From an uncultured Collinsella sp. (GTDB taxonomy: Bacteria; Actinomycetota; Coriobacteriia; Coriobacteriales; Coriobacteriaceae): DNA of 41,578 nt. The notes under the pieces are model-generated. The model was not told the DNA's origin. It ran no database searches and was given only the letters and a program-made list of their open reading frames with translations. Of the stretch, positions 23,325 to 32,100 are shown in pieces; positions within the stretch are counted from its first letter, which is position 1, and each line of letters starts with the position of its first letter. Location: contig URUC01000003.1 of assembly GCA_900550965.1 (NCBI GenBank), positions 1 to 41,578 of the forward strand. Direction: 5' to 3'. The translations under genes were made by a program, and so were the position numbers.

Positions 23325-23388
23325 AAACCATCACAACATTCGACGTTTTTTGCCAAAAACGGGAAAAGCATCGAATGTTGTGATGGTC
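23325..23388. repeat. CATCACAACATTCG-armed hairpin repeat, copy 2
   Basis: CCATCACAACATTCG (23328-23342) pairs with 23372-23386 over 15 bp. Nearly identical to copy 1, including the GTTTTTTGCCAAAA centre. No T run follows, so it is a weaker terminator; it lies 39 bases past the unknown gene. Confidence 0.85.
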
Positions 23389-23519
23389 TGTGCTGAGGAT
23401 GGGCTTGGAAAGACCGTTTTGCTCGAAGCGACCTGTCCTGTCGTACGGGTGTCGGCATGATTCTCGCGTGGGGTATTATGTTTTCCGAAGAATAAAACGT
23501 CGCGTGAGGGGAGGGCTGC

Positions 23520-24575
23520 GTGGACGGGCACGTGCAACATGACGGCTTTGGCCGCGACATTAACTACCTGCGCATTGCCGTTACCGACAAGTGCAATTTC
23601 CGCTGCATTTACTGCATGCCAGCCGATGGCGTGGCGCCCCGCGCGCACGACGAGCTGCTCAGCGCCGAGGAAATCGCCCGCTTTGTGCGCTTGGTGGCGG
23701 GGGAGGGCATTCGTCGCGTACGCCTGACGGGCGGCGAGCCGCTGGTCAGCCGCCGTATTATCCCGCTCATTCGCGACATCCGCGCGATTCCGCAGATCGA
23801 GGACATCTCGCTTACCACCAACGGCGCCCTGCTGCCCAAGCTGGCGCCGCAGCTCAAAGATGCCGGGCTTAACCGCGTCAACATTTCGCTCGACACGCTC
23901 GACCCTACGCTGTTTGGAAAGATCACGCGCCTGGGTCGACTCGAGCAGACCATGGCCGGCATCGACGCGGCGCTGGCTTGGGGCTTTGAACCCGTTAAGG
24001 TCAACTGCGTTGTGGTGCGCCGGCTCAATCAAGATGTGGCGGCCCTCGCGCGGCTCACGCTCGACCGCCCCATCCACCTGCGCTTTATCGAGTACATGCC
24101 CATCGGCGACGAACGTACGAGCTCGCATTGCGCTGTGGACCCGCATGCTCCCGCGCTCAATCCCGAGTTGTGGGATGCGAGTGACACCGTGCCGAGCGAC
24201 GAGCTGCGGGCGCGCATCAATGCCGGGGTCACCGCGACGGGACTGGGCGAGCTCGAGCCGCTCGACATCAACGACGCTCCTGCCGGCGCGGGCCCTGCGC
24301 GCTATTGGCACTTTCCGGGCGCGGCGGGAACGGTTGGCTTCATCAGTGCCATGTCCAACCATTTTTGTGCGAATTGCAACCGCCTGCGCCTGACGGCCGA
24401 CGGCAACGTGCGTCCGTGCCTGTTCAGCGATGCCGAGTATTCGGTGCGCGACGCCCTGCGCCGTGGTGATGATATGCAGGTACTTTCGATTTGGCGCGAT
24501 GCCGTGGCCCACAAACCGCAGGAACACGCGATAATTGAGGGCACGCAACGATTTATGTCCCAAATCGGAGGATGA
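23520..24575 (+). CDS. moaA: GTP 3',8-cyclase, molybdenum cofactor biosynthesis
   Basis: 351 residues from GTG 23520, with GGGAGGG six bases before it. A radical-SAM enzyme that converts GTP to 3',8-cyclo-dihydro-GTP, the first step to molybdopterin. The first iron-sulfur cluster motif is C25-x3-C29-x2-C32 (CNFRCIYC); the second cluster uses C283, C286 and C300 (FCANC ... RPC). The GGEP SAM-binding strand is present, and the protein ends in GG, the conserved MoaA tail needed for activity. Its stop is five bases before the MoaC-MobB start, so the two are one operon. Confidence 0.96.
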   Translation: MDGHVQHDGFGRDINYLRIAVTDKCNFRCIYCMPADGVAPRAHDELLSAEEIARFVRLVAGEGIRRVRLTGGEPLVSRRIIPLIRDIRAIPQIEDISLTTNGALLPKLAPQLKDAGLNRVNISLDTLDPTLFGKITRLGRLEQTMAGIDAALAWGFEPVKVNCVVVRRLNQDVAALARLTLDRPIHLRFIEYMPIGDERTSSHCAVDPHAPALNPELWDASDTVPSDELRARINAGVTATGLGELEPLDINDAPAGAGPARYWHFPGAAGTVGFISAMSNHFCANCNRLRLTADGNVRPCLFSDAEYSVRDALRRGDDMQVLSIWRDAVAHKPQEHAIIEGTQRFMSQIGG

Positions 24576-24579
24576 TCAT

Positions 24580-25881
24580 ATGGCCAAGAGCAGGTACGCC
24601 GATGCCACCAAGGCCGCTCGCAGGGCCGCGATGTCTGCCCACAAAGTCACGGCTGCGGCGAATGCTGGCAGCGCCGACGCGTCCGCGCAGCCGACTGCCA
24701 GCGCTGCAGCCGAGCCCGCCCGTGACGCGCGCCGCGACGAGCTGACGCACGTGGACGCCAAGGGCGAGGTGCGCATGGTCGACGTGTCCGACAAGGCCGA
24801 GACCCATCGCATTGCTATCGCCGAGGGCACCATTCTCATGCATTCCGAGACGCAGACCATGGTGCTGCAGGACCGCGCCAAAAAGGGCGACGTGCTTGCC
24901 TGCGCGCGCGTGGCGGGCATCATGGCCATCAAACGCACGAGCGACATCATCCCCATGTGCCATCCGTTGCTCATTACCAAGAGCAAGTGCGACATTGCGC
25001 CCATCGCTGCGGCGGGGACGCCGGCCGAGGACGTGCCCGAGGGCTGGGCGCCGGCGCGCGCGGATGGGCAGGTTGGCTTTCACGTGCTGGTTACGGCCGG
25101 CGTAACGGGCAAGACGGGTATCGAGATGGAGGCCCTGACCGGCGCGAGTGCCGCGTGTCTGACCATCTATGACATGTGCAAGGCGGTCGATCGCGGCATG
25201 GAGATCGTCGACGTGCGCCTGCTGCACAAGGAGGGCGGCCGCTCGGGTGTGTGGGATCGTGCAGAGCGTCAGGCCGCTGCTGTTGAGGCCGTGGCCGCTG
25301 ACGGTGCCGCACTCGCGAGCGCACCCGTCGCCGTCGCGCCCGCAGCTCCGGCCCCGGCCGTCCCCGCGATCGCGTTTATCGGCTATCAAAACTCGGGCAA
25401 GACCACGCTCGTCGAGAAGGTTATCGCCGAGCTCACCCGTCGCGGCCTGCGCGTGGGTTCGCTCAAGCATCATGGGCATCACGGCTTTGATATCGATGTA
25501 CCCGCTAAGGACACCTGGCGCCATCACCAAGCCGGATCCAAGCACGTGGGCCTCATCTGTGCCACGCGCTGGGCGGAGTACGCCGACACGCGCGAGGAGG
25601 ACGAGATGCCCGCGCGCGAGCTGCTGTCGCGCTACAACGATGTCGACGTGGTGATCATTGAGGGCTACAAGACCGAGGGCTTCGACAACATCGTGGTCGC
25701 GCGCTCCGGTGTCGACCGTCTGCGCGGCAAGAGCTCGCTCGACCTGGTCGACGGTCACACGCTAGCCCTTGCCTGCAACGAAGCCCTGGCGCGTCAGGCC
25801 TTCGACGCCGGCTTTGCGACCCGAGCCATCAACATCAACGACGCCCGAGCCATCTGCGATCTGATCCAAGATCACCTTTAA
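24580..25881 (+). CDS. moaC: Fused cyclic pyranopterin monophosphate synthase (MoaC) and MobB GTP-binding protein
   Basis: 433 residues from ATG 24580, with GGAGGATG upstream. After an Ala-rich start of about 50 residues, 54-224 is a full MoaC domain: LTHVDAKGEVRMVDVS, KKGDVLACARVAGIMAIKRTSDIIPMCHPL, and TGIEMEALTGASAACLTIYDMCKAVD. An Ala/Pro linker (about 230-262) leads to a MobB domain (264-433) with P-loop GYQNSGKTT and KHHGHHGFD. MoaC completes cyclic pyranopterin formation after MoaA, while MobB assists MobA in guanylylating the finished cofactor, a late step; the two are normally separate proteins. moaA directly upstream supports the first role; MobA, MoaB, MoaD/E and MoeA are not in view. 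Confidence 0.93.
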   Translation: MAKSRYADATKAARRAAMSAHKVTAAANAGSADASAQPTASAAAEPARDARRDELTHVDAKGEVRMVDVSDKAETHRIAIAEGTILMHSETQTMVLQDRAKKGDVLACARVAGIMAIKRTSDIIPMCHPLLITKSKCDIAPIAAAGTPAEDVPEGWAPARADGQVGFHVLVTAGVTGKTGIEMEALTGASAACLTIYDMCKAVDRGMEIVDVRLLHKEGGRSGVWDRAERQAAAVEAVAADGAALASAPVAVAPAAPAPAVPAIAFIGYQNSGKTTLVEKVIAELTRRGLRVGSLKHHGHHGFDIDVPAKDTWRHHQAGSKHVGLICATRWAEYADTREEDEMPARELLSRYNDVDVVIIEGYKTEGFDNIVVARSGVDRLRGKSSLDLVDGHTLALACNEALARQAFDAGFATRAININDARAICDLIQDHL

Positions 25882-25895
25882 GGCTTGACGCTGCG

Positions 25896-25993
25896 CCGGC
25901 CCCAAGCATTCCATCTCGCCCCTCAAGCCGTCGCTCGCGTACCAAAGTACGCGTCGCTCCTCTTTCGGGGCGACCTGGGGCACTTGGAACCGG
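25896..25993. repeat. Three-tier nested inverted repeat after the moaA-moaC operon
   Basis: Outer arms CCGGCCCCAAG (25896-25906) and CTTGGAACCGG (25983-25993, two mismatches), middle TCGCCCC (25916-25922) with GGGGCGA (25967-25973), inner CGCGTAC (25936-25942) with GTACGCG (25947-25953). No T run follows. It resembles a small mobile palindromic element more than a terminator. Confidence 0.6.
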
Positions 25994-26013
25994 CTCGCTG
26001 CGCTGCCATAACA

Positions 26014-26042
26014 TGCCAAAAAGGGACAGGTTTATTTTGGCA
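26014..26042. repeat. Palindrome-armed repeat with AGGGACAGG core (TGCCAAAA arms)
   Basis: TGCCAAAA (26014-26021) and TTTTGGCA (26035-26042) flank AGGGACAGGTTTA. Same layout as the other GGGGACAGG-core units but with different arms. Confidence 0.65.
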
Positions 26043-26063
26043 GGTTTTATCTGGGCAAACGTC

Positions 26064-26105
26064 AAAACCACCGCAAAGGGGCCAGTCACCTTTGTGGTGG
26101 TTTTT
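26064..26105 (+). repeat. CCACCACAA-armed repeat, copy 1, also a candidate terminator
   Basis: AACCACCGCAAAG (26066-26078) pairs with CTTTGTGGTGGTT (26090-26102), one mismatch, core GGGGCCAGT, followed by a run of five T. It could end transcripts from the moaA-moaC operon. Confidence 0.7.
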
Positions 26106-26195
26106 GCTTTGGTGGATGGTTGGGACATGCCTTACAATCTACCAAGTAGTTCATGACGGGCGAAAAACGGAGAGAAGGGGCTTGATGCGTCTAAT

Positions 26196-26261
26196 GTTTC
26201 ATGCGGATAGATTGATTTGACAGACGGTGGCGAATGCCCACCGCCCGTATTCGTATGAAAC
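26196..26261 (+). promoter_or_regulatory. Two-part inverted repeat in the leader of the MFS gene
   Basis: GTTTCAT (26196-26202) pairs with ATGAAAC (26255-26261), enclosing CGGTGG (26225-26230) with CCACCG (26239-26244). The outer right arm runs into the ribosome site AAGGAG (26261-26266), so folding could affect translation of the transporter. Confidence 0.45.
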
Positions 26262-26272
26262 AAGGAGTCTCC

Positions 26273-27559
26273 ATGCTCGCCTCTCTTTTCTCAAAACCTC
26301 AATCATCGCTGTCCACGCAGGCTAAACGCCTGGTGGCCATGCGCTTTCTCATTTACACCGGTTTTCAAACCAGCTACTTTATCGGCGTCATCGGAACGCT
26401 CACCTATGCGGACGGCGCTTCGGTCGTCGCGACATCGCTGGCCGTCCTGTTTATGAATGTATTCGTGATCATGGGATCCTTTGCGGGTGGCGCGGTGCTC
26501 GACGCCTGGGGCCCGCGCTACCATTTCTTGCTGAGCATCGTGGGCACGCTGGCAACCGGCGCGGCGATCCTCGCCTTTGGCAGCGCGACCGGCGTCGTCT
26601 TGCTCGGCGCGGTGTTTCTGGGCTTTACGATGGGATTCGCCCAGCCCATTGCCACATCCTATCCGGCCTATCTCACCGACGACCCCGTCGAGCTCAAAGA
26701 CATCAACTCCGCCATCGCCATGTTCTCAAACGTGAGCATTATCGTCGGACCCGCGCTGGGCGGCTTTGTCGCGGCGGCTACGTCGTCGCGCGCGGTGTTC
26801 GTGCTTATGATGCTCTCTACTGTGTTGGCGTTCGTCGTCGGTTGGGGCTTTAGGCCGCGGGCGGGTTCGGCCACCACGCGCGAAGGCAAACCCACGACCG
26901 GTGAGATCACATCAGACAAGGCCAGTCAAAGTCCCGACCCCAACACATCTCCCCGCGCCACCTTCGCAGCCAGCATCAAGACAGTCTTCACCAACAGCGT
27001 CCTCGCGCTACTTTTCTGCATCATCTTCCTCTCGAACTTTGGCTACGGTGCCTTCGATCCGCTGGAGTCGTTCTTCTACCGCGATGTCCTGCACGTCGGT
27101 GTTGAGTGGATGGGCTGGCTCTCGTCGGCCAGCGGTGTGGGCGCGGTGCTGGGTGCCGTTATTGCGCTCCGTTTGCCGCCGCACCTGGTCAACCTTAAGA
27201 CGCTGCTCGTGGCGCTTATGTCCGTGGGCCTGGGAAGTTTGCTCTATGTGGGAACGCCGTACGTGGGCGTAGCCCTTGTCGGCCAGATTGCCCTGGGCGT
27301 GGCCTGGGGTGTCGTCAACCCGCTCCACAACACCATTGTGCAGACGACGGCACCGCTCGAGCAGCTTGGCCGTGTGAACTCGGTCATGGGCTTTGGCAAT
27401 ATGTTCGCCGGCGTGGCCCCTCTGGCGATTGCCCCGTGGTTGGCGGCAACATTTGGTGTACAGCGGACGCTCGTGGGGGCAGGCATGGTCGTGACGGCGG
27501 TTCCCGCGGCGTTGCTGCTATTTGGTCGCCGGCATTTGGATCGTGCCGCAAGGCAGTAA
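26273..27559 (+). CDS. Major facilitator superfamily transporter
   Basis: 428 residues from ATG 26273, with AAGGAG seven bases upstream. About 12 membrane helices in two halves joined by a hydrophilic loop (about 208-240, GSATTREGKPTTGEITSDK). The GGAVLDAWGPRY loop after helix 2 is the MFS motif A variant, and VGPALGGFVAA after helix 5 resembles motif C of drug/proton antiporters. A second domain begins TVFTNSVLALLFCIIFLSNFGYG. The export substrate is unknown. The gene stands alone; the stop codon overlaps the start of a hairpin repeat. Confidence 0.9.
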   Translation: MLASLFSKPQSSLSTQAKRLVAMRFLIYTGFQTSYFIGVIGTLTYADGASVVATSLAVLFMNVFVIMGSFAGGAVLDAWGPRYHFLLSIVGTLATGAAILAFGSATGVVLLGAVFLGFTMGFAQPIATSYPAYLTDDPVELKDINSAIAMFSNVSIIVGPALGGFVAAATSSRAVFVLMMLSTVLAFVVGWGFRPRAGSATTREGKPTTGEITSDKASQSPDPNTSPRATFAASIKTVFTNSVLALLFCIIFLSNFGYGAFDPLESFFYRDVLHVGVEWMGWLSSASGVGAVLGAVIALRLPPHLVNLKTLLVALMSVGLGSLLYVGTPYVGVALVGQIALGVAWGVVNPLHNTIVQTTAPLEQLGRVNSVMGFGNMFAGVAPLAIAPWLAATFGVQRTLVGAGMVVTAVPAALLLFGRRHLDRAARQ

Positions 27560-27622
27560 AACCATCACAACATTCGATGAAAATCGCGTTTTCGCCGAAA
27601 AACGTCGAATGTTGTGATGCTT
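27558..27622. repeat. CATCACAACATTCG-armed hairpin repeat, copy 3 (inverted relative to copies 1-2)
   Basis: CATCACAACATTCGA (27563-27577) pairs with 27605-27619. Centre ATCGCGTTTTCGCCG. It abuts the MFS stop codon (TAA 27557-27559). Confidence 0.85.
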
Positions 27623-27655
27623 TGCGCCCCGGGTCCGGCCACCCTTCGGGTCCGG

Positions 27656-27695
27656 CCGCCACAAAGGGGCCGGGCACCTTTGTGGTGGTTTTTGC
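27656..27695 (+). repeat. CCACCACAA-armed repeat, copy 2, probable terminator of the MFS gene
   Basis: CCGCCACAAAG (27656-27666) pairs with CTTTGTGGTGG (27678-27688), core GGGGCCGGG, followed by TTTTT and GCTTTG. Confidence 0.75.
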
Positions 27696-27781
27696 TTTGC
27701 CAGGCTGCGGCTGAGCCTTGGTATACCATGTACGCCGCCTACGAATACATCCAGCACCGCCGCACAACCCAGAAAGGCCCC

Positions 27782-28603
27782 ATGGACACCACCTTCAGCC
27801 ACATCAAAGCCGTGTTCTGTGATATCGACGGCACGCTGCTCACGAGCCAGCACACGGTGTCCCCGCGCACCGTGGCGGCGATCCGCTCCCTGCGCGAGCG
27901 CGGCGTGCTCTTTGGTCTGTGCACCGGGCGCGACGCCCACGCGACCGAGGCCATGTACGAGCTCTGGGGCATCGAAGGCCTGGTGGACGTGCTCGTGGGC
28001 TGCGGCGGCGCCGAGGTCATCGACCGCGCGCACGACATCAACGAGCTGAGCTATCCGCTGCCGGGTGAGACTATCGCGCGCATCTGCAAGCACATGGCGG
28101 ACCTTCCGGCAACGCCCGTCTGCCCCCGAGACGGCGTGTTCTACGTGCCCGAGGGCAACGCGTGCGTCGAGCACCTGTCGCGCGTCGATGGCGTGCCCTA
28201 TCAGGTGGTCGATTTTGCCGAGTTCTTACGCGAGCCGCAGCCCAAGGTGATGTTTACCATGGCGCCCGAGGTAATGCCGCGGGTGATTGAGCGGGCGTCG
28301 ACGTTTGCCGATGACACTGTTAAGGCAGCGGCTCTGCAAACCACGCAGCGGCTCTACGAGTTCATGGATCCGCGCGTGTCCAAGACGCGCGGCCTTGTGC
28401 GCGTGGCGGAGCTCAACGATATGGAGCTCCAGGACATCTGCGTGTTTGGCGATGCGGACAACGACACCTGCATGGTGGCCGACGCCGGCGTGGGCGTGGC
28501 CATGGCAAATGGCAGCGACGCCACCCGTGCCGCCGCCGACTTTGTAACCGCCAGCAACGACAAAGACGGCATCGCGATCTTTATCGAGGAACATCTGCTG
28601 TAG
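27782..28603 (+). CDS. Cof-type HAD-IIB family phosphatase
   Basis: 273 residues from ATG 27782, with AGAAAGG before it. Motif I is FCDIDGTLL (D14 nucleophile, D16), motif II CTGRD, the C2-type cap lies about 85-195, a Lys at SKTRGL serves as motif III and motif IV is FGDADND. The family dephosphorylates small sugar phosphates or cofactors; the substrate here is unknown. It is monocistronic, flanked on both sides by CCACCACAA-armed repeats. Confidence 0.92.
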   Translation: MDTTFSHIKAVFCDIDGTLLTSQHTVSPRTVAAIRSLRERGVLFGLCTGRDAHATEAMYELWGIEGLVDVLVGCGGAEVIDRAHDINELSYPLPGETIARICKHMADLPATPVCPRDGVFYVPEGNACVEHLSRVDGVPYQVVDFAEFLREPQPKVMFTMAPEVMPRVIERASTFADDTVKAAALQTTQRLYEFMDPRVSKTRGLVRVAELNDMELQDICVFGDADNDTCMVADAGVGVAMANGSDATRAAADFVTASNDKDGIAIFIEEHLL

Positions 28604-28615
28604 CGCAGGGGGGAG

Positions 28616-28651
28616 AACCACCACAATAGGTGGCAGGCATCTTTGTGGTGG
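28616..28651. repeat. CCACCACAA-armed repeat, copy 3
   Basis: AACCACCACAA (28616-28626) and CTTTGTGGTGG (28641-28651) flank TAGGTGGCAGGCAT, a degenerate form of the GGGGACAGGCACC core. No T run follows. Confidence 0.7.
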
Positions 28652-29109
28652 CCTCAGGCGATTTGGGCGAATTGCTACCTAGAATCTGCACGAAAATTCA
28701 AATATAGTTGTCTGAACATCATGCTTCTAACCACCGGTGGGTTAAAGATATTCTCATCAGTTTGGTGGGATATTCCTTCCGGTTAATGACCTACCGCTCA
28801 CGGTCGATTTTCGACCGTTCACAGGATGTTTGCTCTTGAGCAAAAGGTTGTGCAAATAAATAAAATGCTATTAAAAAACTGATAACTAACTTAATTACCG
28901 GTAGAAACAAAAAATAGATAGCGAATAAACGAAGGTAAATCTGAGTAAATGTCAAGAGAATTAAGAACTTGCACAAAAATGTCGGTTTTGCTGCTCAGAT
29001 GTTTAAACAATCGTTATAATTGCATCACTTAGCGAGTGCAATTACAGATTGCGCAGATACGTTTGATAGTGAAAGAGCAAGATCGCGGTCTCTTGGGGAG
29101 GAGACATCG
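28652..29109 (+). promoter_or_regulatory. Long AT-rich region upstream of the pilus island
   Basis: No gene is visible. The base composition turns sharply AT-rich between about 28680 and 29040. It holds a short hairpin, ACGGTCGA (28800-28807) with TCGACCGT (28811-28818), and a good -10 box TATAAT at 29015-29020 with no convincing -35, giving a leader of about 85 bases. This is the likely regulated promoter of the adhesin-pilin genes. Confidence 0.55.
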
Positions 29110-32100
29110 ATGAAAGCGAATTCGGAAAAAACTAAGCAGAGCAATAAAGCGACGCGCCGTGTACTGGCAGGCGTTTTGTGCGGAGCCTCCGTGTTGAGCC
29201 TGGTACTGTCGCTCGTCATGCCTCCGATTTCACAGGCCATTGCCAACGATGCCCAGACGGTTTTTACCGAGAAAACTGTGATGGGGGGGGGTTCCTCAAG
29301 TGAGTCTACTGATGTAGACAGCACCAACAACGGGGATACCGAAAACCAGAATAGTGACGACGCTGAGGGCGGCGCGAGCGAAGACGCCGCTGCTGCGGGC
29401 TCGACTGCCGATAGCGTAGAGGCCAAGGGTGTCGTGCAGCCTTCCGACGCACAGCTTGCGGATGATGAGAATAACGATGAAAACGCGAACGCTCCCGCCA
29501 CCGTCAGTGACGATGGCTATACCGAGGTAAGCAACGATGTTGCTAGGGCATTTACCAATGGCGGCAAGTTCCGACTGACGGGTTCTGTCTATTCGAATCA
29601 GCAGATTACCATCAAGAAAGACACCACCATTAATCTTGCGGGAAACATGCTCTACAACCGCTCCGGCGGCTTAGACTCCTTCTTTGTGGTCGAAAACGGA
29701 GCCACGCTCACTATCGAGGACTCAGATAGTACAAAAGACGAAAAGACTCCGGTCAACAATGCGCCGGCGGGTCAGCCTGCGATTATGACATGGGAAAGGG
29801 GAGACGAGTCTAGCTCTAATGGCGCCGCACCCAAGAGTCTTACTTACTATGAGACTAAGAGCGCGCCCAATACAGATAGACTTTGCACCACCGAGACTAC
29901 GTACAAGCATGACGTTACGGGCTTTGGCGCTATCGTTGCGGCATCGGTCAGCGGTTCCGTAAAGCAAGTGGTCACCGTTAATGAGGGCGGCACGCTCGAT
30001 CTCAAGGGCGGCATGATTACCACGGCCGCCAATCTGAGCGATAACGGCCATGTGATTCTTTCTATGGGTAAGGTCAAAATCGAAGGCGGTTACGTCACCA
30101 ACGGCAACCGCGGTGGCTGGGGCGGTGGTCTGTGCATAACGGGCGCGAAAGCCAGCCTCGAAATGACAGACGGTGTGGTCGCGGGAAACAAGGCAGCTTC
30201 TGGCGGCGGCGTCTATGCTGACAACGGAGCCACCTTGAAGCTTACGGGTGGAATCATCTCTGGCAACGCTACGTACGGCGAGGCGGATGGTCTCGGTGGC
30301 GGCATCTTGGCTTCGGGCGGTAGTGTGACCGTTTCTGGTGGCTACATCACTAACAATAAATACGCCAAGTTTTGCGGCCGCGATGGCTGGGGTTGTCATG
30401 GCGGCGCTGGTCTTGCTGCCAATAACGGCGCCCATGTTGCCATTTCCGGTGGCCAGATTACCGGCAACTACTCCGAGGAAGCCGGCGGTGGCGTTTATGT
30501 CACGGATGTCAACCGTAATAACCAATCCCGTACGGGTATGGCGTGGCTGAATATCACGGGAGGAATTATTGCCTCTAACGTGAGCTACCGATCTGAAGGT
30601 GCTGGCATTCGAGTGGGCCAGATGGTTGACGCGATGATAAATGGATCGTCAAACGATAGCCCAGTCTACATCACAAATAATCACTGCATGTCTCGCTTTG
30701 ACTGGGGCGGTGGCGGTATCTTCGTCCAGGGAAACTCGAATGAGGGTATGGAAAAGACCGCTGGTAGATTATTTGTATACAACTCGTACATTAGCAGCAA
30801 TACCGCTGGTGGCTATGGTGGTGGCGTTGCAGTCTGCCCGACGGGCAAGACGTTGGTAACGAACACTAAGGGCACGGCAATCTTTGGCAATAAGTCTGCT
30901 GGCAGTGAGCAAAAAGCCACCGGGTACAATTCGGCAGAAAACAAGGGTAATGATGGTACGCCCCATCTTTCAGCTGGTGGTGCTGATGGTTTTGATAAGA
31001 CTGAAGATCAAGATGCATACAAATCGGAGGTGTTTCGCAAGTACGGTCATGCCGATTTCTTCCTCGCAGCGCGGGGTCACAATACGCCGGTCGCAGTGGT
31101 AACCGGTAAGATGCTTGGCGGTGGAGACGCCCGGTACTCGGGAAGCATCGAACTTAAAAAAGCTATCACCATTCCCGTCAACGGTGCTGTTGGGGTAGAT
31201 AATAGCATCGGCCTGACCTCGGGTGTTAAGGACGGGGATGAGGCGGCGATTGATGCGCGGAATCGTGCGCAGAATGAAGCGACAACTTTCATCACGGGCA
31301 ACTATTCCTGGGACCATGGTGGCGGCATCATGTCGAATGGCGACTTGTACCTAGGCGTGCCTGCGGATACGTACGTCTATCCAAGCCTTAAGTTGAAGGC
31401 AACCAAGGAGCTGGCCGGCCGCGACCTCAAAGATGGGGAATTCAGGTTTACGGTTTATCGTAAGAACTCGGATACTGCGAAGGCGCCTTCTTGGGAGAAT
31501 GATAAATTCGACAATGGTGGCTGCGAGTTTGTCGAATCTGCCCAAAATGGCGCTGACGGCCACATCGCCTTTGACCTTAGCGAGAAGCTCGAGCGGCTTC
31601 TTAACGACAAACAGCTTCGCGAGCAGTTATTAGCGAATGGTACTGGCGAAATTACATACTACTTGGTCGAAGATACGGGCAATCTTCCTGGTGTCATATA
31701 CGATCATGCTGTATACGAGATTAAGGTGACAGTCAAATGCACGCCGACTGTACTTATGTCTGTTCCGACACAGGGAAACCCGCATGATACTAAAGATCTT
31801 AAGGTCTATAACTTCACGATTGATAGGGTGGACGTGACTAAGAATCCCGGGGGTTCAGCTAACTCGCCGAGGACTGCGTCAGCAGATGCTAATGGGTATT
31901 ATTCGATCGTCGACTCCAACAGCGCAACCTCCACCAACAAGGCAACCTTCACCAACACGTACGACTCTGAGGTTTCCTGGACTCCTAAGGCGACTAAGGT
32001 CGTTAAGGGTGGCGAGATGAAGGAGTTTACACTTCAGCTTGCGAAAGACAGCAAATTTCAACATATCATCGGTACTGCCGTGACCACCTCTGGTAAAGGT

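Noticed and set aside
22083..23388. Possible CRISPR-like repeats
   Set aside because: The hairpin copies are over 1 kb apart with a gene between them, with no regular spacers and no cas genes.
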